Source: Allacma fusca
Lineage: Eukaryota; Arthropoda; Collembola; Symphypleona; Sminthuridae
Length of the DNA: 64,000 nucleotides
Assembly: GCA_947179485.1 (NCBI GenBank)
Contig: OX359246.1
Location: 31,186,001-31,250,000, forward strand
Reading direction: 5' to 3'
The position numbers and the translations under genes were made by a program. Below the pieces are notes generated by a model that saw nothing but the letters and a program-made list of their open reading frames with translations, did no database searches and was not told the DNA's origin. Every line of letters begins with the position of its first letter. Position 1 is the stretch's first letter. Shown in pieces: positions 1-11,468 of this stretch.

Positions 1-380
1 TCCGGTCTGGTCCTAGACTTGTATGGTCTGGTCCGGTCTGGTCTAACACTTGGACCAGACCAGATACAATTGGTCCAGCTTCAGGACCAGACCAGACCAG
101 ACCACAGGACCATGGTCCCAAAAGTACGCAAAATAAAAATTTATGAGTTAACGAAATCCTGTGGAACAAATTAAAAATGTCATTTCTGAGGATAAAAAAA
201 ATTTGACTGGATAAAATGTGATTATTCAATTGCTCTGAATGGTTTTCTGGACCATGGTCCGGACCATGGTCTTTGGTCTGGTCTGGTCCGAAAAACTGGA
301 CCAGACCAATGGTCTGGTCTGTGCTTTGGACCAGACCAGTTTCATAAAATCTGGATCAGACCAGACCATTGGCATCACTA
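1..380. mobile_element. Fold-back element with GGTCTGGTCC arms (left end outside window)
   Basis: Bases 1-118 and 243-371 are dense in GGTCTGGTCC and its complement GGACCAGACC, and they flank an AT-rich core, so the piece can fold back on itself. The right end reads GGCATCACTA at 371-380. Its complement TAGTGATGCC resembles the TAG-type ends of the other hAT-like elements in this window. If it is the same kind of element, the next 8 bases (381-388, GTATTTGT) should be its target duplication. The left end lies before base 1, so this cannot be tested here. Confidence 0.6.
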
Positions 381-954
381 GTATTTGTGAATCATCGAGA
401 TGTACATGATTTAGACTGGAATAACGCAAAACATAATTATGTATAGTCATGAATGGAACTCATGTACTGGATTATGGTGGTCTAGTAATACTGATTTCTG
501 GGTACTGACAGCAAGATACCAAGCATATTGGGGATATAACTCGTAAACTTCACAATTGAATGAAAATTTGGAGTGAATAGTTTCAAACAATTTCCAGTTC
601 GTGTCAGAGCGTTTGATTGGAATGTTTACAATATTATTTACCTTACTAGTGGAGTCAAATAAATTCCAGTATGTAAATGTTGTAATATTCGTTAATACTG
701 CTTATTAGATTTGCTGTTTAACATCAAGAAATATTAGCATTCGCAATTTTCTTAACTCCTTGAAGTTTAACAAAAGTTTCTCTCGCCCATTTGAACCTGA
801 TACCAATGACAAACCAATGGAATATCCACATTTCGAACAAAGACAAACATGTGACTATAAGTGTGGACTATTTGGAACGAACTGGGGGTTTTTAGGGTGG
901 TGTTAGCCCCCTAGTAAAATAGCCTTGTCCGTACGTCCGAGTGTCCTTCCGCAC
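381..954. other. Unassigned AT-rich DNA
   Basis: No convincing exon, RNA gene or repeat was seen. Around 925-960 there is a CCGTACGTCCG-like stretch similar to the one at 37455-37480, so this edge probably belongs to an old repeat family. Confidence 0.4.
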
Positions 955-1500
955 GATTACTCAAAAGCTACTGGTCCGATTTCAATGACATTTTTTATGG
1001 ATTTTACTTGTGTCAAAAGTAAGGCTGAGTTTGTATTTGGTTGAAATCGGCCAGATAGTTTTTGAGAAAACAATTCTTGAAATTTTGGATTTCACGTCAA
1101 ATGACGGCCGTTATCTCCAAAACTATTGAATGTATTTCAATGAATTTTTTTGTGAGTATTGCTTATGTAAATAGTAATGTTTATTGCCTATGTGGTTGAA
1201 ATCGGCCCGGCAGTTTTTTCGGAATCTGAAATATCGAACTTCAAGTCAAATAACAGTTATTTCTAAAACTAATAAGTCGATTTCAATGAATTTCCTTTAG
1301 TATTGTTTATTGCCAATGTATCGGCCCAGTAGTTTTTTCGGAAACAAATCTGAAATTTCGAACTTCAAGCAAATGATAGTTATCTCTAAAACTACTGAAT
1401 CGATTTCAGTTAAATTTTTTGTGAATATTGCTTATGTTCATAAATCGTAATGGTTATTGACAATGTGGTTGAAATCGACCCGATTGTTTTTCGAAAAAAA
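955..1500. repeat. Four diverged tandem units of about 110-160 bp
   Basis: Units begin near 964, 1121, 1268 and 1391. Each carries, in the same order, GATTTCAATGAATTTTT-like sequence, TATTGCTTATG, GTTGAAATCGGCC, AGTTTTTTCGG, AACTTCAAGTCAAATGA and TTATCTCTAAAACTA. The copies differ by many substitutions and small deletions, so the array is old. The short open frame across 1450-1650 is a by-product of the last unit. Confidence 0.7.
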
Positions 1501-2160
1501 CTCAAAATTCATCATACTTTGACGGCGGTAGCTGAAGTCTCAAATTATCGCGTAGCGAGGATTTTTTCCTATACTTTCAATTTGGAAAATTTGGGAGTAG
1601 TTAGAAATGTCCCTATTAAACCTTGTATTTTCAATTTACGAAGTAAGTAACATCCCAAGTAGCATTTTGAATCGGATATATGGTGGAAAAGTTACGGATT
1701 AGTGGAAATCAGTTGGCGACGGAAACATACAAAGAGCCGCCGAATCTCCGATGCATTAATATTGTTGGCATTTAGCGTTTAGCTGACGGATTTACTCCTA
1801 CAGATTTCCGCCTTTTTTCCAAATATAAAACTCATTGTCGTTTTGCCAGCAACCAAAAGATAGCTTTTCTCTTCCTGAAATAAACTGCTATTTATGCAAA
1901 GAATTGGCCGTTAGCAACGTACATACATAGAGTGTACGTACGTACAATGTGAATTCCGTTCATTTCCATTTGCAACAGGGGGATATCCTTGGAGCAGACC
2001 GGGAAGACTTATCAATTAATAATTAATAATAATTAAATAATAAAATAATAAAAAATTATAAATAATAATTAATAATAATCAATTAATAATAGGGCTCTCA
2101 AAAAATTTGTTTTTTCCTAATTTATTTTAACAAAAGAAGTAAAAAATCGTCTCAAAAGGA
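1501..2160. other. AT-rich DNA with a TAA-type simple repeat
   Basis: No gene was seen. Bases 2012-2090 are a degenerate TAATAAT/AATTAAT simple repeat lying shortly before the retrotransposon that follows. Confidence 0.5.
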
Positions 2161-2451
2161 AGAGTGCTGTCTCTGGAAGTCAGTTGGGGTATAAAAAGTG
2201 TAAAAAACCCCCAGGAGTGGTTATAGGCCAACGATTGAGAGGAATACTGAAACGGGCGGCGTGGTGCATATGTACATCAACACTACGGATACAATACTCA
2301 GGAGAACTTCGCATAAAAATAATAGCTAAGTCATTTTTGAATAAAGTATACGCTGGGCCGGGCAATTCATACCTGATTTCATAGTGATTATCCGTGTGGT
2401 ACTAGCACCTTTGGATTTTTGTATACGCAGAATACAATACTGGACATCGCT

Positions 2452-3111
2452 ATGGGAACTGTCGACTTTAGTCATGTGGCGGACTTTGCAGGACTAGCAA
2501 GGGCAGTGCAAACTATAATAGACCCAATTCATGCGAGCATCAATCAGCTGAACCAATTTATGGCCAATTATGCTATGAAGGAGATAGAGACTGAAACAAA
2601 GTTACAACAATCCGAAGCAAGAATTACACAGCTTGAAGCCACGGTTGCTAAACATCAGACAACAATTGACAGAATGGAGCGGAAGGAACTGAGTAACACA
2701 ATTATCATCCATGGGTTGATACAGGACAAAACACCGACAGGTGATGCGGAATTTCTGATAAAAGCGTCACTGGTACTGAACACTGTGGAAATTAAAGATG
2801 CAAAACGACTCCCACTGAATCAAAACTCCAAGGTCAAGATCAAACCCCTGATGGTGCAAGTCAAAGACAGATTTGACGTAATGTCGATTATGAAGTGCAA
2901 GGGAGCGCTGCAGAGCACACTCCCAACAGTCTACATCAACAGGTCTCTGTCCAACAAGGATAGAATTATCAATAAAATACTCTACGACGAACTAAAACAT
3001 TTCAGGATCAAAATTGTGGGAAAAGAAGCCAAGTTCATCTCCTCAACAGTAGTGGTAATCGAGGGAAATAAATACACAAGTGATGGTGTAAAAATAATTA
3101 AGCTAAACTAG
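2452..3111 (+). CDS. Retrotransposon ORF1 protein (coiled coil, nucleic-acid binding type)
   Basis: An intact 219-residue frame starting at the first ATG in frame. Residues of roughly 45-85 form a heptad-rich coiled coil (ETETKLQQSEARITQLEA and onward). A basic part with a strand-like NTIIIHGL segment and a Lys-rich C-terminus follows, as in LINE ORF1 proteins that trimerise and coat the element RNA. It lies immediately upstream of ORF2 in the same orientation. It has no CCHC knuckle that I can see. It is the least damaged part of the element, which may be chance. Confidence 0.75.
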   Translation: MGTVDFSHVADFAGLARAVQTIIDPIHASINQLNQFMANYAMKEIETETKLQQSEARITQLEATVAKHQTTIDRMERKELSNTIIIHGLIQDKTPTGDAEFLIKASLVLNTVEIKDAKRLPLNQNSKVKIKPLMVQVKDRFDVMSIMKCKGALQSTLPTVYINRSLSNKDRIINKILYDELKHFRIKIVGKEAKFISSTVVVIEGNKYTSDGVKIIKLN

Positions 3112-3158
3112 GACAAACGCTTATACACAAGTAAGCCGCCAAGTCAACCAACAGGACT

Positions 3159-4237
3159 AAGGATAAGTTTCTGGAATATACATGGTCTGAAGAATTTAAT
3201 ATGTTTAGATGAGGAAGAATGGAAAATAGTTAAGGGATGGGATATAATCGGAATTAGTGAGACTTGGATCGAATCAAATGAATTAATATTAGGTAGTAAT
3301 TTCAATGAATATAAGTATGTACATTCCCCGGCATGTAGAAGTGCAGACAAAGGAAGGGCATCTGGAGGTACAGGTATAATATTTAAGGAGGACGTATTTA
3401 ACTGTTAAAATAATTGCTAATAACAAGCACTTTCTGTTTATAGAATTAAAATGTAAATACAAACCCGAGAGCTATATTGTGGGAAGTGTGTATATGCCTA
3501 ATGATAATAGAATGTGGAAAGAGGTCTGTGATGAGTTAAAAAGTATTATAAATGAACAATCTAACTGTGGTAAAAGTTCTAATTTAATTGTAGGCGGAGA
3601 TTTTAACTGCTGGATTAGAAGTACTGACATCTGCCCTGAAGATATACTAGCAAATTCTAATTTATCTGCTACAAGGAATTCTAAAGATTTAACAGTAGGT
3701 GAAAATGCAACAAGGCTCTTGGAATCCTTAGATGAAAGGGGTCTGATTATTTTGAACGGAAGGTGTGCAGGGGACTGGGAAGGTCATTTTACATATAGCG
3801 GTCCAAACGGATCCAGTACAATTGACCTATGCGCGGTAGACCCAAACCTCATTCAGGAAGTGAAACAATTTGAAGTAATGACAATTGGGAACTCAGATCA
3901 CTACCCAGTGGTAACGTATCTATTTGATTTATCACAAAGTATACACGTTCCTAAAGAATTTACAACTCTAACAAATCTATATGCAAAATCTAACGAATAT
4001 GGAGAATTTTTAAAGGATTTGGAGATTACGGAGCCACCATTGTTGAAGGGGACTCCCGAACATATGTTCGAAAGTTTTGTGGGCGCCCTAAAATCCATTG
4101 CTGGGAATCATGGGTGTATTAAATCCAGAATAAGAACGGCAGTATGGACAAACAAACCGTGGATAAATTATGAATTTAAGGACATGAAGAAACGGATAAG
4201 AGCATTGGGGAGAAAATTAAAGGTTATTTGTACATAG
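3159..4237 (+). pseudogene. Retrotransposon ORF2, endonuclease part (frameshifted)
   Basis: Start of ORF2. The frame from 3159 opens with SFWNIHGLKN and has GISETWI, both typical of the EEP endonuclease that nicks target DNA for LINE insertion. It stops after FKEDVFNC near 3405. The fold continues in another frame from 3479 with GSVYMPNDNR, the catalytic-type GGDFNCW motif, TIDLCAV and the terminal SDHYP motif. The endonuclease motifs are therefore present in order but split by a frame change and cannot give one protein. Confidence 0.8.
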
Positions 4238-4499
4238 AAAACTAGACAGGAGCTAGTAAAAGCTAGAAAGGCCTATACAATCCTTTGTAGTAAATTAAAA
4301 CAAGCATATCTACAAGAAATACAGGATAACGTCAGCAATAGTAGGAATAGCAGTTCTGGGAAAGTATTAAAAAATGCAGGTTTAAAGAACAAATTAAAGG
4401 TCAAGTTGGTATACAAGAATGGGAAAGTTTTTACTCAAACACTATGCCCATGAAAGAGATAGGACTTCGATATTATTGCAATACAGGTGAACACTATTT

Positions 4500-5205
4500 G
4501 GACTCAGATATCACATAGCGGAATTAAAATGTGCCATAAAAATTATTAGAAAAGGTAAATGCCCTGGAATGGATGGAATTCCAAATGACTGCCTCCAAGA
4601 TCTGCCTATAGAATGGGTACATAGATTACTAGACTTTTGTAATAACATATTTCGCTTAGAAACGTGCTCAGATCAAATGGCAGAAATTGAAATGATTACT
4701 TTATTTAAGAAAGGCAATAGAATGGACCCAGCTAATTATAGTTGGATAGCCTTGATCAGCTGTATTACTAAACTTTTCACTCAAATAATTTTAGGCAGAG
4801 TAAGTAACTGAGAGAACAGCTGCAAGATAATACCGGAGTCCCAAGCAGGCTTTAGAAAAAACAGATCATGTGTAGACCAAGTATTCTCCCTATCAGGGGT
4901 AGTACAGAATCACTTGAGAATACCTGGAAGGAAAGTTTACGCTTTGTATATAGATTTCAAGCGAGCGTTTGACTCTGTATCACACAATCTACTATGGACA
5001 AAACTCCATAAATTTGGCCTTAGCGGGAAAATTATAAGACTCTGAATTAATTATTTTAAAATTATAGAACTTCTGAAGGCTATACGAAATATCAGGACGT
5101 CAATGAAGGAGTTCTGCAAGGGGAAATGTTATCCCCACTGCTCTTCTCCATCTTCATCTCAGACATGGAAACATTTTTTGAAGAAAACGGTACCTGTGGT
5201 ATAAG
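4500..5205 (+). pseudogene. Retrotransposon ORF2, reverse transcriptase 5' part
   Basis: Several frames together carry reverse transcriptase blocks: KCPGMDGIPND, FKKGNRMDPANY, QAGFRKNRSCVDQVF, the first catalytic Asp block ALYIDFKRAFDSVSH, and QGEMLSPLLFSIFISD up to the DNA-element insertion. Stops lie at about 4809 and 5043, and there are frame changes between blocks. The order and spacing fit a Jockey/CR1-type enzyme. The coding text is interrupted at 5206 by a transposon and resumes at about 6471. Confidence 0.85.
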
Positions 5206-6462
5206 CAGTGCTCGGCACGGGTTGGGTAATACTCGGGTAAACGGGTATGGGTACGGGTTTGGGTACTACCCGGGTACGGATTTTGTGTACCCGAACCATT
5301 CCGGGTACTACCCGGGTACACTTTGGTCGGCTCAAAATTTCGGGTACGGATACGGGTACAAGGATTTCAAAATAAGTATATACCCACCGGGTACGGGTAT
5401 AATAGTGTCATTTACCCGTACCCGGGACCATTGTACCCGAGTATTTGGATATGTTGAGATTTGAGACATTTTGATGCATTTTATGAAAATAATGGAACTT
5501 CCGTTGGAAAATTATGTCGGTATTTTTAGTAATTCTGAATACATATAGTTTATTGTTAATACCCTTTTAACCTTACAACATGCAGTAACTGGATTTCAGA
5601 CTGTTGCTAAAATATATATTTATATCTATAATGTATATTTTTATGGAAACAGGTTTTAGGAAGAATAATTAATAAACAGATGAGGAATAATATCAAAATA
5701 GAAGTGGAGAATAGGTTTCAACGAAATTTTATACAAAACGTCTTCATAATGTAGTAATTTGTTACTAATTGCATAAATAGTCTGATTGACACGTATGCAC
5801 ATGATACTTAATTAACCACAATGAATACAATTTAAAAATTAGAGTTCCGATTAGTTGGATGGCAAGATATTTTTTGTAATTGGTAGTTCATTAGGAAAAG
5901 GCGGATATTTCTAACAAGGTATTAATGAGTTACATGTACACAGAGCTACTGAGATGAGAAAATTAATGTAAAAGGCCGAATAAATCAAGAAGTAAAAAAT
6001 CGAGTCGCCAAGTCCCAAGCCAAAAATGCAAGTACATATGGACTGGGTGCTATAAAATACTTCGCCCATCAGCCCAACAATCAAATGGGGATAATTTTAC
6101 TTCTAATCAAAAACGCTCTACTCTTTAATAAAAATATATAATGTCAATTACCTCTCTAGCTAGTCAAAATTACCCTTAGTCAGTATTACATTAAAACAAA
6201 TCTGGATAAAGTACCCGGGTACGAGTACGGGTACGACACTGAGATACCCGAGTATGGGTACAATTTTCGAGTATTTTCGGGTACGGGTACAATTCGGGTA
6301 CAGGTACATGGATTGAGATAACATTGCGGGTACGGGTACGAAAAATTTGTACCCGGATATTCGGGTATGGGTACGGGTATAGATACCAGTTATTGAAATA
6401 CCCCCACTTCGGGTACGGATACGGGTACGGGTACCGATTTTTCGTACCCGTGCCGAGCACTG
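5206..6462. mobile_element. hAT-like element with GGGTAC arms inside the retrotransposon
   Basis: Inverted ends CAGTGCTCGGCACGGG at 5206 and its complement ending at 6462 are perfect over 16 bp. The flanking 8-bp duplication is GGTATAAG (5198-5205 and 6463-6470). An 8-bp duplication with a CAG start is typical of the hAT superfamily. Both arms (5206-5450 and 6210-6462) are built from GGGTAC/GTACCC words, and the core is AT-rich without a transposase. Open frames through the arms are repeats of Y-P-Y-P or T-R-T-R type and are not genes. Confidence 0.88.
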
Positions 6463-6470
6463 GGTATAAG

Positions 6471-7670
6471 TATTAACCAACATAATTCTATTATAACACT
6501 AATGTATGCAGATGACACTGTTATTTTATCGTGTAGCCCAGGAGATCTGAAGAAAAAAATTAAAAGTCTGGAAGAATACTGCTCTCTAAATAAGCTTGAA
6601 GTAAATACTTCCAAAACAAAAATTATGATTTCGCCAAAAGGCAACCATGTTCAAAGCAAAACTTTTATTTCAAGGGATCAAAACTAAAAGTAGTCAAAGA
6701 ATATGTTTACCTGGGAGTTCCATTTCACTCGACTGGATCTTTCAGACTAACAACCAGTTTCTTTAAAAAGAAGTAAAATATAGCTAATGTCAGAAGTATT
6801 AAAGATAATCAAAATATTTAAGTGAACTCATGGCAATCAATTATAAAAATATTTGAATCAATGTGCATGTCAAATATGCTGTATTCAGCCTGTGTATGGG
6901 GTTTGGGAAACGATGAGACCTTAGAATCAGTTCAGCCCTCCTACATTAGAAAGGTTCTTTGCCTGAATTACAGTACCTCCTATCACGTTAGCAGAATAGA
7001 GGCAGGACGGTGCAAAATCAAATGAACGATCCTTAAATTAGCATTGTTATACTTATATAAAATTATAAAAATGGAATGCCACCGCCTCCCATATGTTATA
7101 CTTAAGAAACTAATACAACTAGATACAAATAGTGAATACCCACCAGAATGGAACTGGGCAAGACTGATCAGAACAGAGCTTCATAAATTAGGTTTTGAAA
7201 TTAGTTGGGATAATCTAACTTGGGAATGGATAGGGAAACATTTTAATGCAATTATAGAAGCGTCTTCAATGCAATCTCTATTGCATGATGTAGACGCTAT
7301 CATTAACTCTAAGCAGACACCTTTATATAAATATTTTCTAAGAAATGAGGTGTATCCTGGATACCTAACGTCCGATTTGCCTTTCCATAAGAAAAAACTA
7401 ATAGCACAAGTTAGACTAGCGGCGTTTGAGAAATCGTAAATTAGATGTAGAAATTACCTTTGTAAAATTAATGTAAATAATATATGTTCTCTTTGTGGTT
7501 ACAGCCAGGAATCATGGATTCACTTCTTCGCAGAATGTCATGCCCTCGAAAATGATAGGAAACACTATTTAGGTCATTGCATGCAGTATCAAAATATAGA
7601 TATTAAGACAAATTTTGCCAACATAATGTGCAGCGCCGAGTGTATCATTAAACGAGTTATACGAGTTTTT
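6471..7670 (+). pseudogene. Retrotransposon ORF2, reverse transcriptase 3' part and C-terminal Cys/His motif
   Basis: Resumes just after the inserted element with the catalytic LMYADDTVIL block (6499-6530), then CSPGDLKKKIKSLEEYC and a YVYLGV block in another frame. Further pieces at 6822-7025 and 7044-7439 are the thumb-like and C-terminal regions. Near 7470-7570 a motif of the form C-x2-C-x7-H-x4-C (CSLCGYSQESWIHFFAEC) matches the Cys/His tail common in Jockey/CR1-type ORF2. At least four frame breaks are present. Confidence 0.8.
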
Positions 7671-7968
7671 CTACGGTTTGTATAGAACAGCCAAATATAT
7701 ATCTAAGTATATTGGATTTGATAAATAATTATAATATTTCATTAAGAGACGTTTTGTAAAAATGTGGATCTGCTAATACGTTAATTCGAAAAATGAGTTT
7801 TTTCTGTAAATCTTGTGTATGAGCATTCTCAAAAACACAATAAATATACACATACACATTTGCAACAGTTTTGTGGCAGTTCTTGTCTCTGAAGCTCCGT
7901 TCTGTAAAAATACTGTGTATTTCTTTCTCATTTATCTTATTTATCTATCCAAATTCCACCTGGCTGTT

Positions 7969-8168
7969 ATGGAAAGAAAGTATGCAGTGATTGAGTTTAC
8001 GAGTGAAGCATGTGTTGCGTTAGTGCCAAAATGTTGGCTATTTGACTGCAACTCCAAGTGCTTTTGGCCCCCGTTAGAAGGTCAAAGTTTGAAATCCGCC
8101 GTCAAAAAAAGCAATCAATCCAGAAAACAACTGGACGGTTTGTGCAGCCAGAGTAATCCGACAACTTG
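7969..8168 (+). CDS. Possible first exon of an N-terminal 'WPP' type arthropod protein
   Basis: The ATG at 7969 opens MERKYAVIEFTSEACVALVP, followed by CWLFDC, CFWPPLEGQSLKSAVKK and a basic tail, with a good donor (TTG|GTAAGT) after 8168. A start of this shape (AVVEF, VP-x-x-WL, WPP, Lys-rich) occurs at the N-terminus of arthropod proteins often associated with DUF4806 or transposon-related genes; I recognise the pattern only loosely. Joining to the obvious next acceptor near 8275 gives an immediate stop, so the rest of the gene was not found. It may be a fragment left beside the retrotransposon. Confidence 0.35.
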
Positions 8169-8169
8169 G

Positions 8170-9727
8170 TAAGTATAATTATAATTTGTGTAGAAATAAT
8201 TGCTAAAATTATAATTTGCGTTGAGTTATAAATTTAGTTGAGAGCTAAACATTCCGAAAATATTTGTTTTTTTAGAGATGACTACAACGGTGGGTTACAG
8301 CTTGTTTCGAATCTCCACCTGCAAAGCGAGTAACACAACCTTCACAAAAGTCTAATTTTCTACACCAGAAAGAAGAAATCATTCCTGCAACACCTGGTCA
8401 GCATTTGAAAATAACCTGAACTTGGATTAAGAATTTGAAGCTAAGCAGTCCCTTTGAAGTCTACTACCTTGTACAAATTTTCAGCATTTTACTTTTAGTA
8501 AATTAAGCAATATAAATTTTAAATGATTTTCTATTATTTGAATGATATGACAATTGTTACTAGTAATATATAATTAATGATGCAACTGAATGTCACATTA
8601 TTTGTGATTGAAACAAAATGTAAAAAAATTAGTTTTAGTAAATTTACTTCGAAGAATTTTCTGTAATTAATGAATGTAATTAAAATGTTGTTATTGTTAC
8701 TAATATAACGATATATTTAAGTTGTAGCGATGACATGATATGACATGACTACTCATTGTTTTATAAACTTGCAGGATGTACCACCACTACGCTATCCTAT
8801 CCAATGTTGCAAACTTGACATTATGTATCTAACATTGAAGAGATCTGTTAAATTTTAAATATTTTGATGGTGTATAATTTGAAGCATAAGTGTATATTGC
8901 TCCCCTTTTCTTGCAATAAGTTTCTATGCGTCCCCAAGGCAGAATAAATTTTAACTTGTAATTAATTTGTAAAATGCTGACAATTAGTTGTGAATAAACT
9001 TGAACTAACAAAGTATGCAAGTCTTTTTAAAAATTTTAGCATCTGGTTGACACATTATAGAAAGTCGGCATGATGACAATTATCTACGGGCCTATTGTAG
9101 AATTGACTATTGTTTTAGGTCGGAATTCGGTCGGTTCAATATTGGACCATCATTGGTGAGCACATTGTGGGATGTGGTCGGCAAGAACGCGGATTGTGTT
9201 GGATCGTTTGACAGTTGGCAGTGGCGACAAAAACAGTTAGTGGGACGATCTTTTAGCACCCGTATCGGGCCAGTGTCGGTCCATTGAAAAATGTTACTAT
9301 CTCGCGGGGAAATGGGCGACTGCAAACTACCAGTTCAAGGATTCCGGGGTTGCTAGTTTAATTTGGTCGGGATCTTTATAGTACGGCTGAGAATAAATGC
9401 TCTCAGAATTTTGGCATTTACTTGCGTTACGGAATTTGGCAAATAAATGCTATTAATTTTAATTTGTTTTCGCCTGTTGCGCAGATCCGGCTTTCAATCA
9501 TCTCAAACCGTTTGTTAAATTTGTGGAGTGTGACGATTTCGGAGTATCATTAAGTCTTCGTTCTGCCTGTGAAGACTTTGTGTTTGACTGTTGACTGTGT
9601 TGCTGGCAAATTAATGAATTCAAGGAACTAGCTTTAATAATTCAAAAATACAACACAACTCTTATTGAGCAATAAAAATCGAAGATACAAACGCCTAAAT
9701 GGGTTTAAAGGAAAGTTGTGCTTTAGG
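8170..9727. other. Non-coding stretch upstream of the first receptor gene
   Basis: AT-rich, no exon supported. Around 9110-9260 a GC-richer patch contains TCGGTCGG and GGTCGG words and may be an old repeat. Confidence 0.35.
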
Positions 9728-9811
9728 AAGTCAATATTTAATTTCCATTAGAAGCACTATGGAAATTGAATTACGCAGAAGGAATCTGACGTAGTAACTC
9801 TTCCATCAACT
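9728..9811 (+). promoter_or_regulatory. Upstream block duplicated with the neighbouring receptor gene
   Basis: This stretch, about 235 bp before the ATG at 9965, closely matches 14358-14444, which lies about 225 bp before the ATG at 14584. Shared text includes AGTCAATATTT, TCCATTAGAAGCACTA, GAAATTGAA, TACGC and GTAACTC. It is the best preserved non-coding part of the tandem duplication, so it is likely 5' UTR or proximal promoter. Confidence 0.5.
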
Positions 9812-9964
9812 AAAACATTTTTCCCTTACTGGCATTTAAAGCACAAATGGATAAAATTAATTTTTAGCATGAAAATTAACTTTAGCAATGGTCATTTCGG
9901 AATATTGTAGAACTCGTAGCGTAGAAAGTTAAAGCGAGGATATTGCACCAGTAGCTTTTTTAAA

Positions 9965-11468
9965 ATGAGAGGATTTTTGAAGAGTGTGATGATAATTTTG
10001 TGGGTTCAGGGTTTTATACATGACAAATCCTTGTTTTCTATTCGCAATCAAAGATACCCATCAACACGCTGCTATATACATACTACTATTCACGCTATCT
10101 TAACTTTCTTACCATTCATTTATCTTGAAAACATTCTGGGCAATACCAACATACAAGAAACATTACGAGCAAAGACTTTACCAGATATTTTTATTTTACT
10201 CGCAATGAATGTGTTTTATAGATTAGTGCCATTCATTGTACGTCTAACGGCATTTTTTAGTACAACGAAATCGGATCAAATTTTCAGAGCCCTCTGGGGT
10301 TTTAAATTGTATGTAAAAATGTCGCGGAGAGGTAAATTTTTAATTATTTTAGGCTCGACCTGCTTGCTCGTCTTCTGGTTTCTGAACTTTTGTAGAGTTT
10401 TTTTGGAGACTTTTGTATTCCATACAGACAGTATTTTGTACCATGGAAATTCTATTTTGAGTAGATCCAAATCTGTGACAGCCATTTTGTATTATTTACT
10501 GAGACTCTCAAATATAGACGCAATGCTGTGTGCATTTTCCTTCATTTATATTGTTGGAATTCTTCTGGCTGAATTTTATGTGTCAATTTGTACCAGAATA
10601 ACTTTAATTTGGAAACTAATAATGTCAGCTAGTAGTACGGGAACTCCCAATGGAGTAATCAACGTGAATAAAACCGATTTTACGGAAACTGTACATTCCG
10701 TTTTAATCTTCCAAAAATGCTTTAAAATGTATTCGGACGTTGCGGGAATTTATGCAATTTGTGTCATTTGGGTTTTTATTATTGTTTTCATTGACACTGC
10801 TGACCATTTGGTTGGATGGAGAACCCTTACAGCTTACCAGCTAATTATAATGACCATGTATACATATTTTTTTTTAATTTTGTCTAGCTTTGGTTACTTT
10901 ACATATAACCAGGTAACTCTCCATTATGTTCAAGAAAACGTTACTTTAAAGCAGGCTGTTTCCAGATTACTTATTTGGAGTGTTTATTTGAATTTTTGTT
11001 TTATACATAATCAGGTACATGAAAGTCGGGAAAAACTTGCTGATGCTTACAGTGATTTCAAAGTAAACGCAACAGCCGTTGCAGATATTCAAGTAAGTTA
11101 TTATGTCTCAACAAGTTAATTTCTATGTCCAGAAAAATATTGTCAAGAGGCGTACTTGCAAGAATACTTACCTGTGAATAAACATAAAGCGCTGATTTTG
11201 ACGTTGTGCCTTCGTTTTAGTGGGAAGGAGTTACAAAACGGTTTCTGGAATGGCAATGGAAATTCAAAGCCAGGAATGTGTTTAAAGTGGATAGAAATTT
11301 GGTGGGACTGGTGAGTTGTCAGTGCAAAAATGTATTGTGGTTTATGATAGACATTCATTTTTATTTCAGGTCTTTGGCACGGTTTTCACCTATTTCATTG
11401 TCGTCTATAACCTGAAACTAGAAGGACAGGAGGCTTCTCTAAAGATGTATAAGAACAACACGGCTTGA
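9965..11468 (+). CDS. Gustatory-receptor-like seven-TM protein (copy 1)
   Basis: Four exons, all separated by phase-0 introns: 9965-10912, 11015-11092, 11221-11310 and 11370-11468. They give about 404 residues, the usual length for insect-type gustatory receptors (7tm_7 family), which are ligand-gated channels of chemosensory neurons. Features that fit are several hydrophobic segments, a large first exon followed by three small phase-0 exons at the C-terminus, and a last exon with FGTVFTYFIVVYNL, comparable to the family's TY-x5-QF end. The ATG (AAAATGAGAGG) is shared with the paralogue at 14584. No ligand can be inferred. Reading through the first donor gives a shorter frame ending at 11119, which I reject because both paralogues splice at the same place. 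Confidence 0.8.

Larger units (their letters stand above)
2160..7740 (+). mobile_element. Decayed non-LTR retrotransposon (Jockey/CR1-like)
   Basis: A two-ORF LINE-type element in the sense direction. ORF1 is a coiled-coil protein (2452-3111). ORF2 (about 3159-7670) has an apurinic-type endonuclease followed by a reverse transcriptase and a C-terminal Cys/His motif, which is the usual order for Jockey/CR1-like clades. ORF2 is broken by stops and frame changes at several places and by a separate 1.26 kb DNA element at 5206-6462, so this copy cannot move. The outer ends are approximate because no target duplication was identified. The clade is inferred from domain order, not from a phylogeny. 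Confidence 0.85.

Noticed and set aside
5206-6483. Open frames rich in Tyr-Pro-Tyr-Pro or Thr-Arg-Thr-Arg on both strands
   Set aside because: They translate the GGGTAC word arms of a transposon.
11093-11119. Read-through end of receptor copy 1 at 11119
   Set aside because: The paralogue at 14584 splices at the same positions with equal exon sizes, so the spliced form is preferred.
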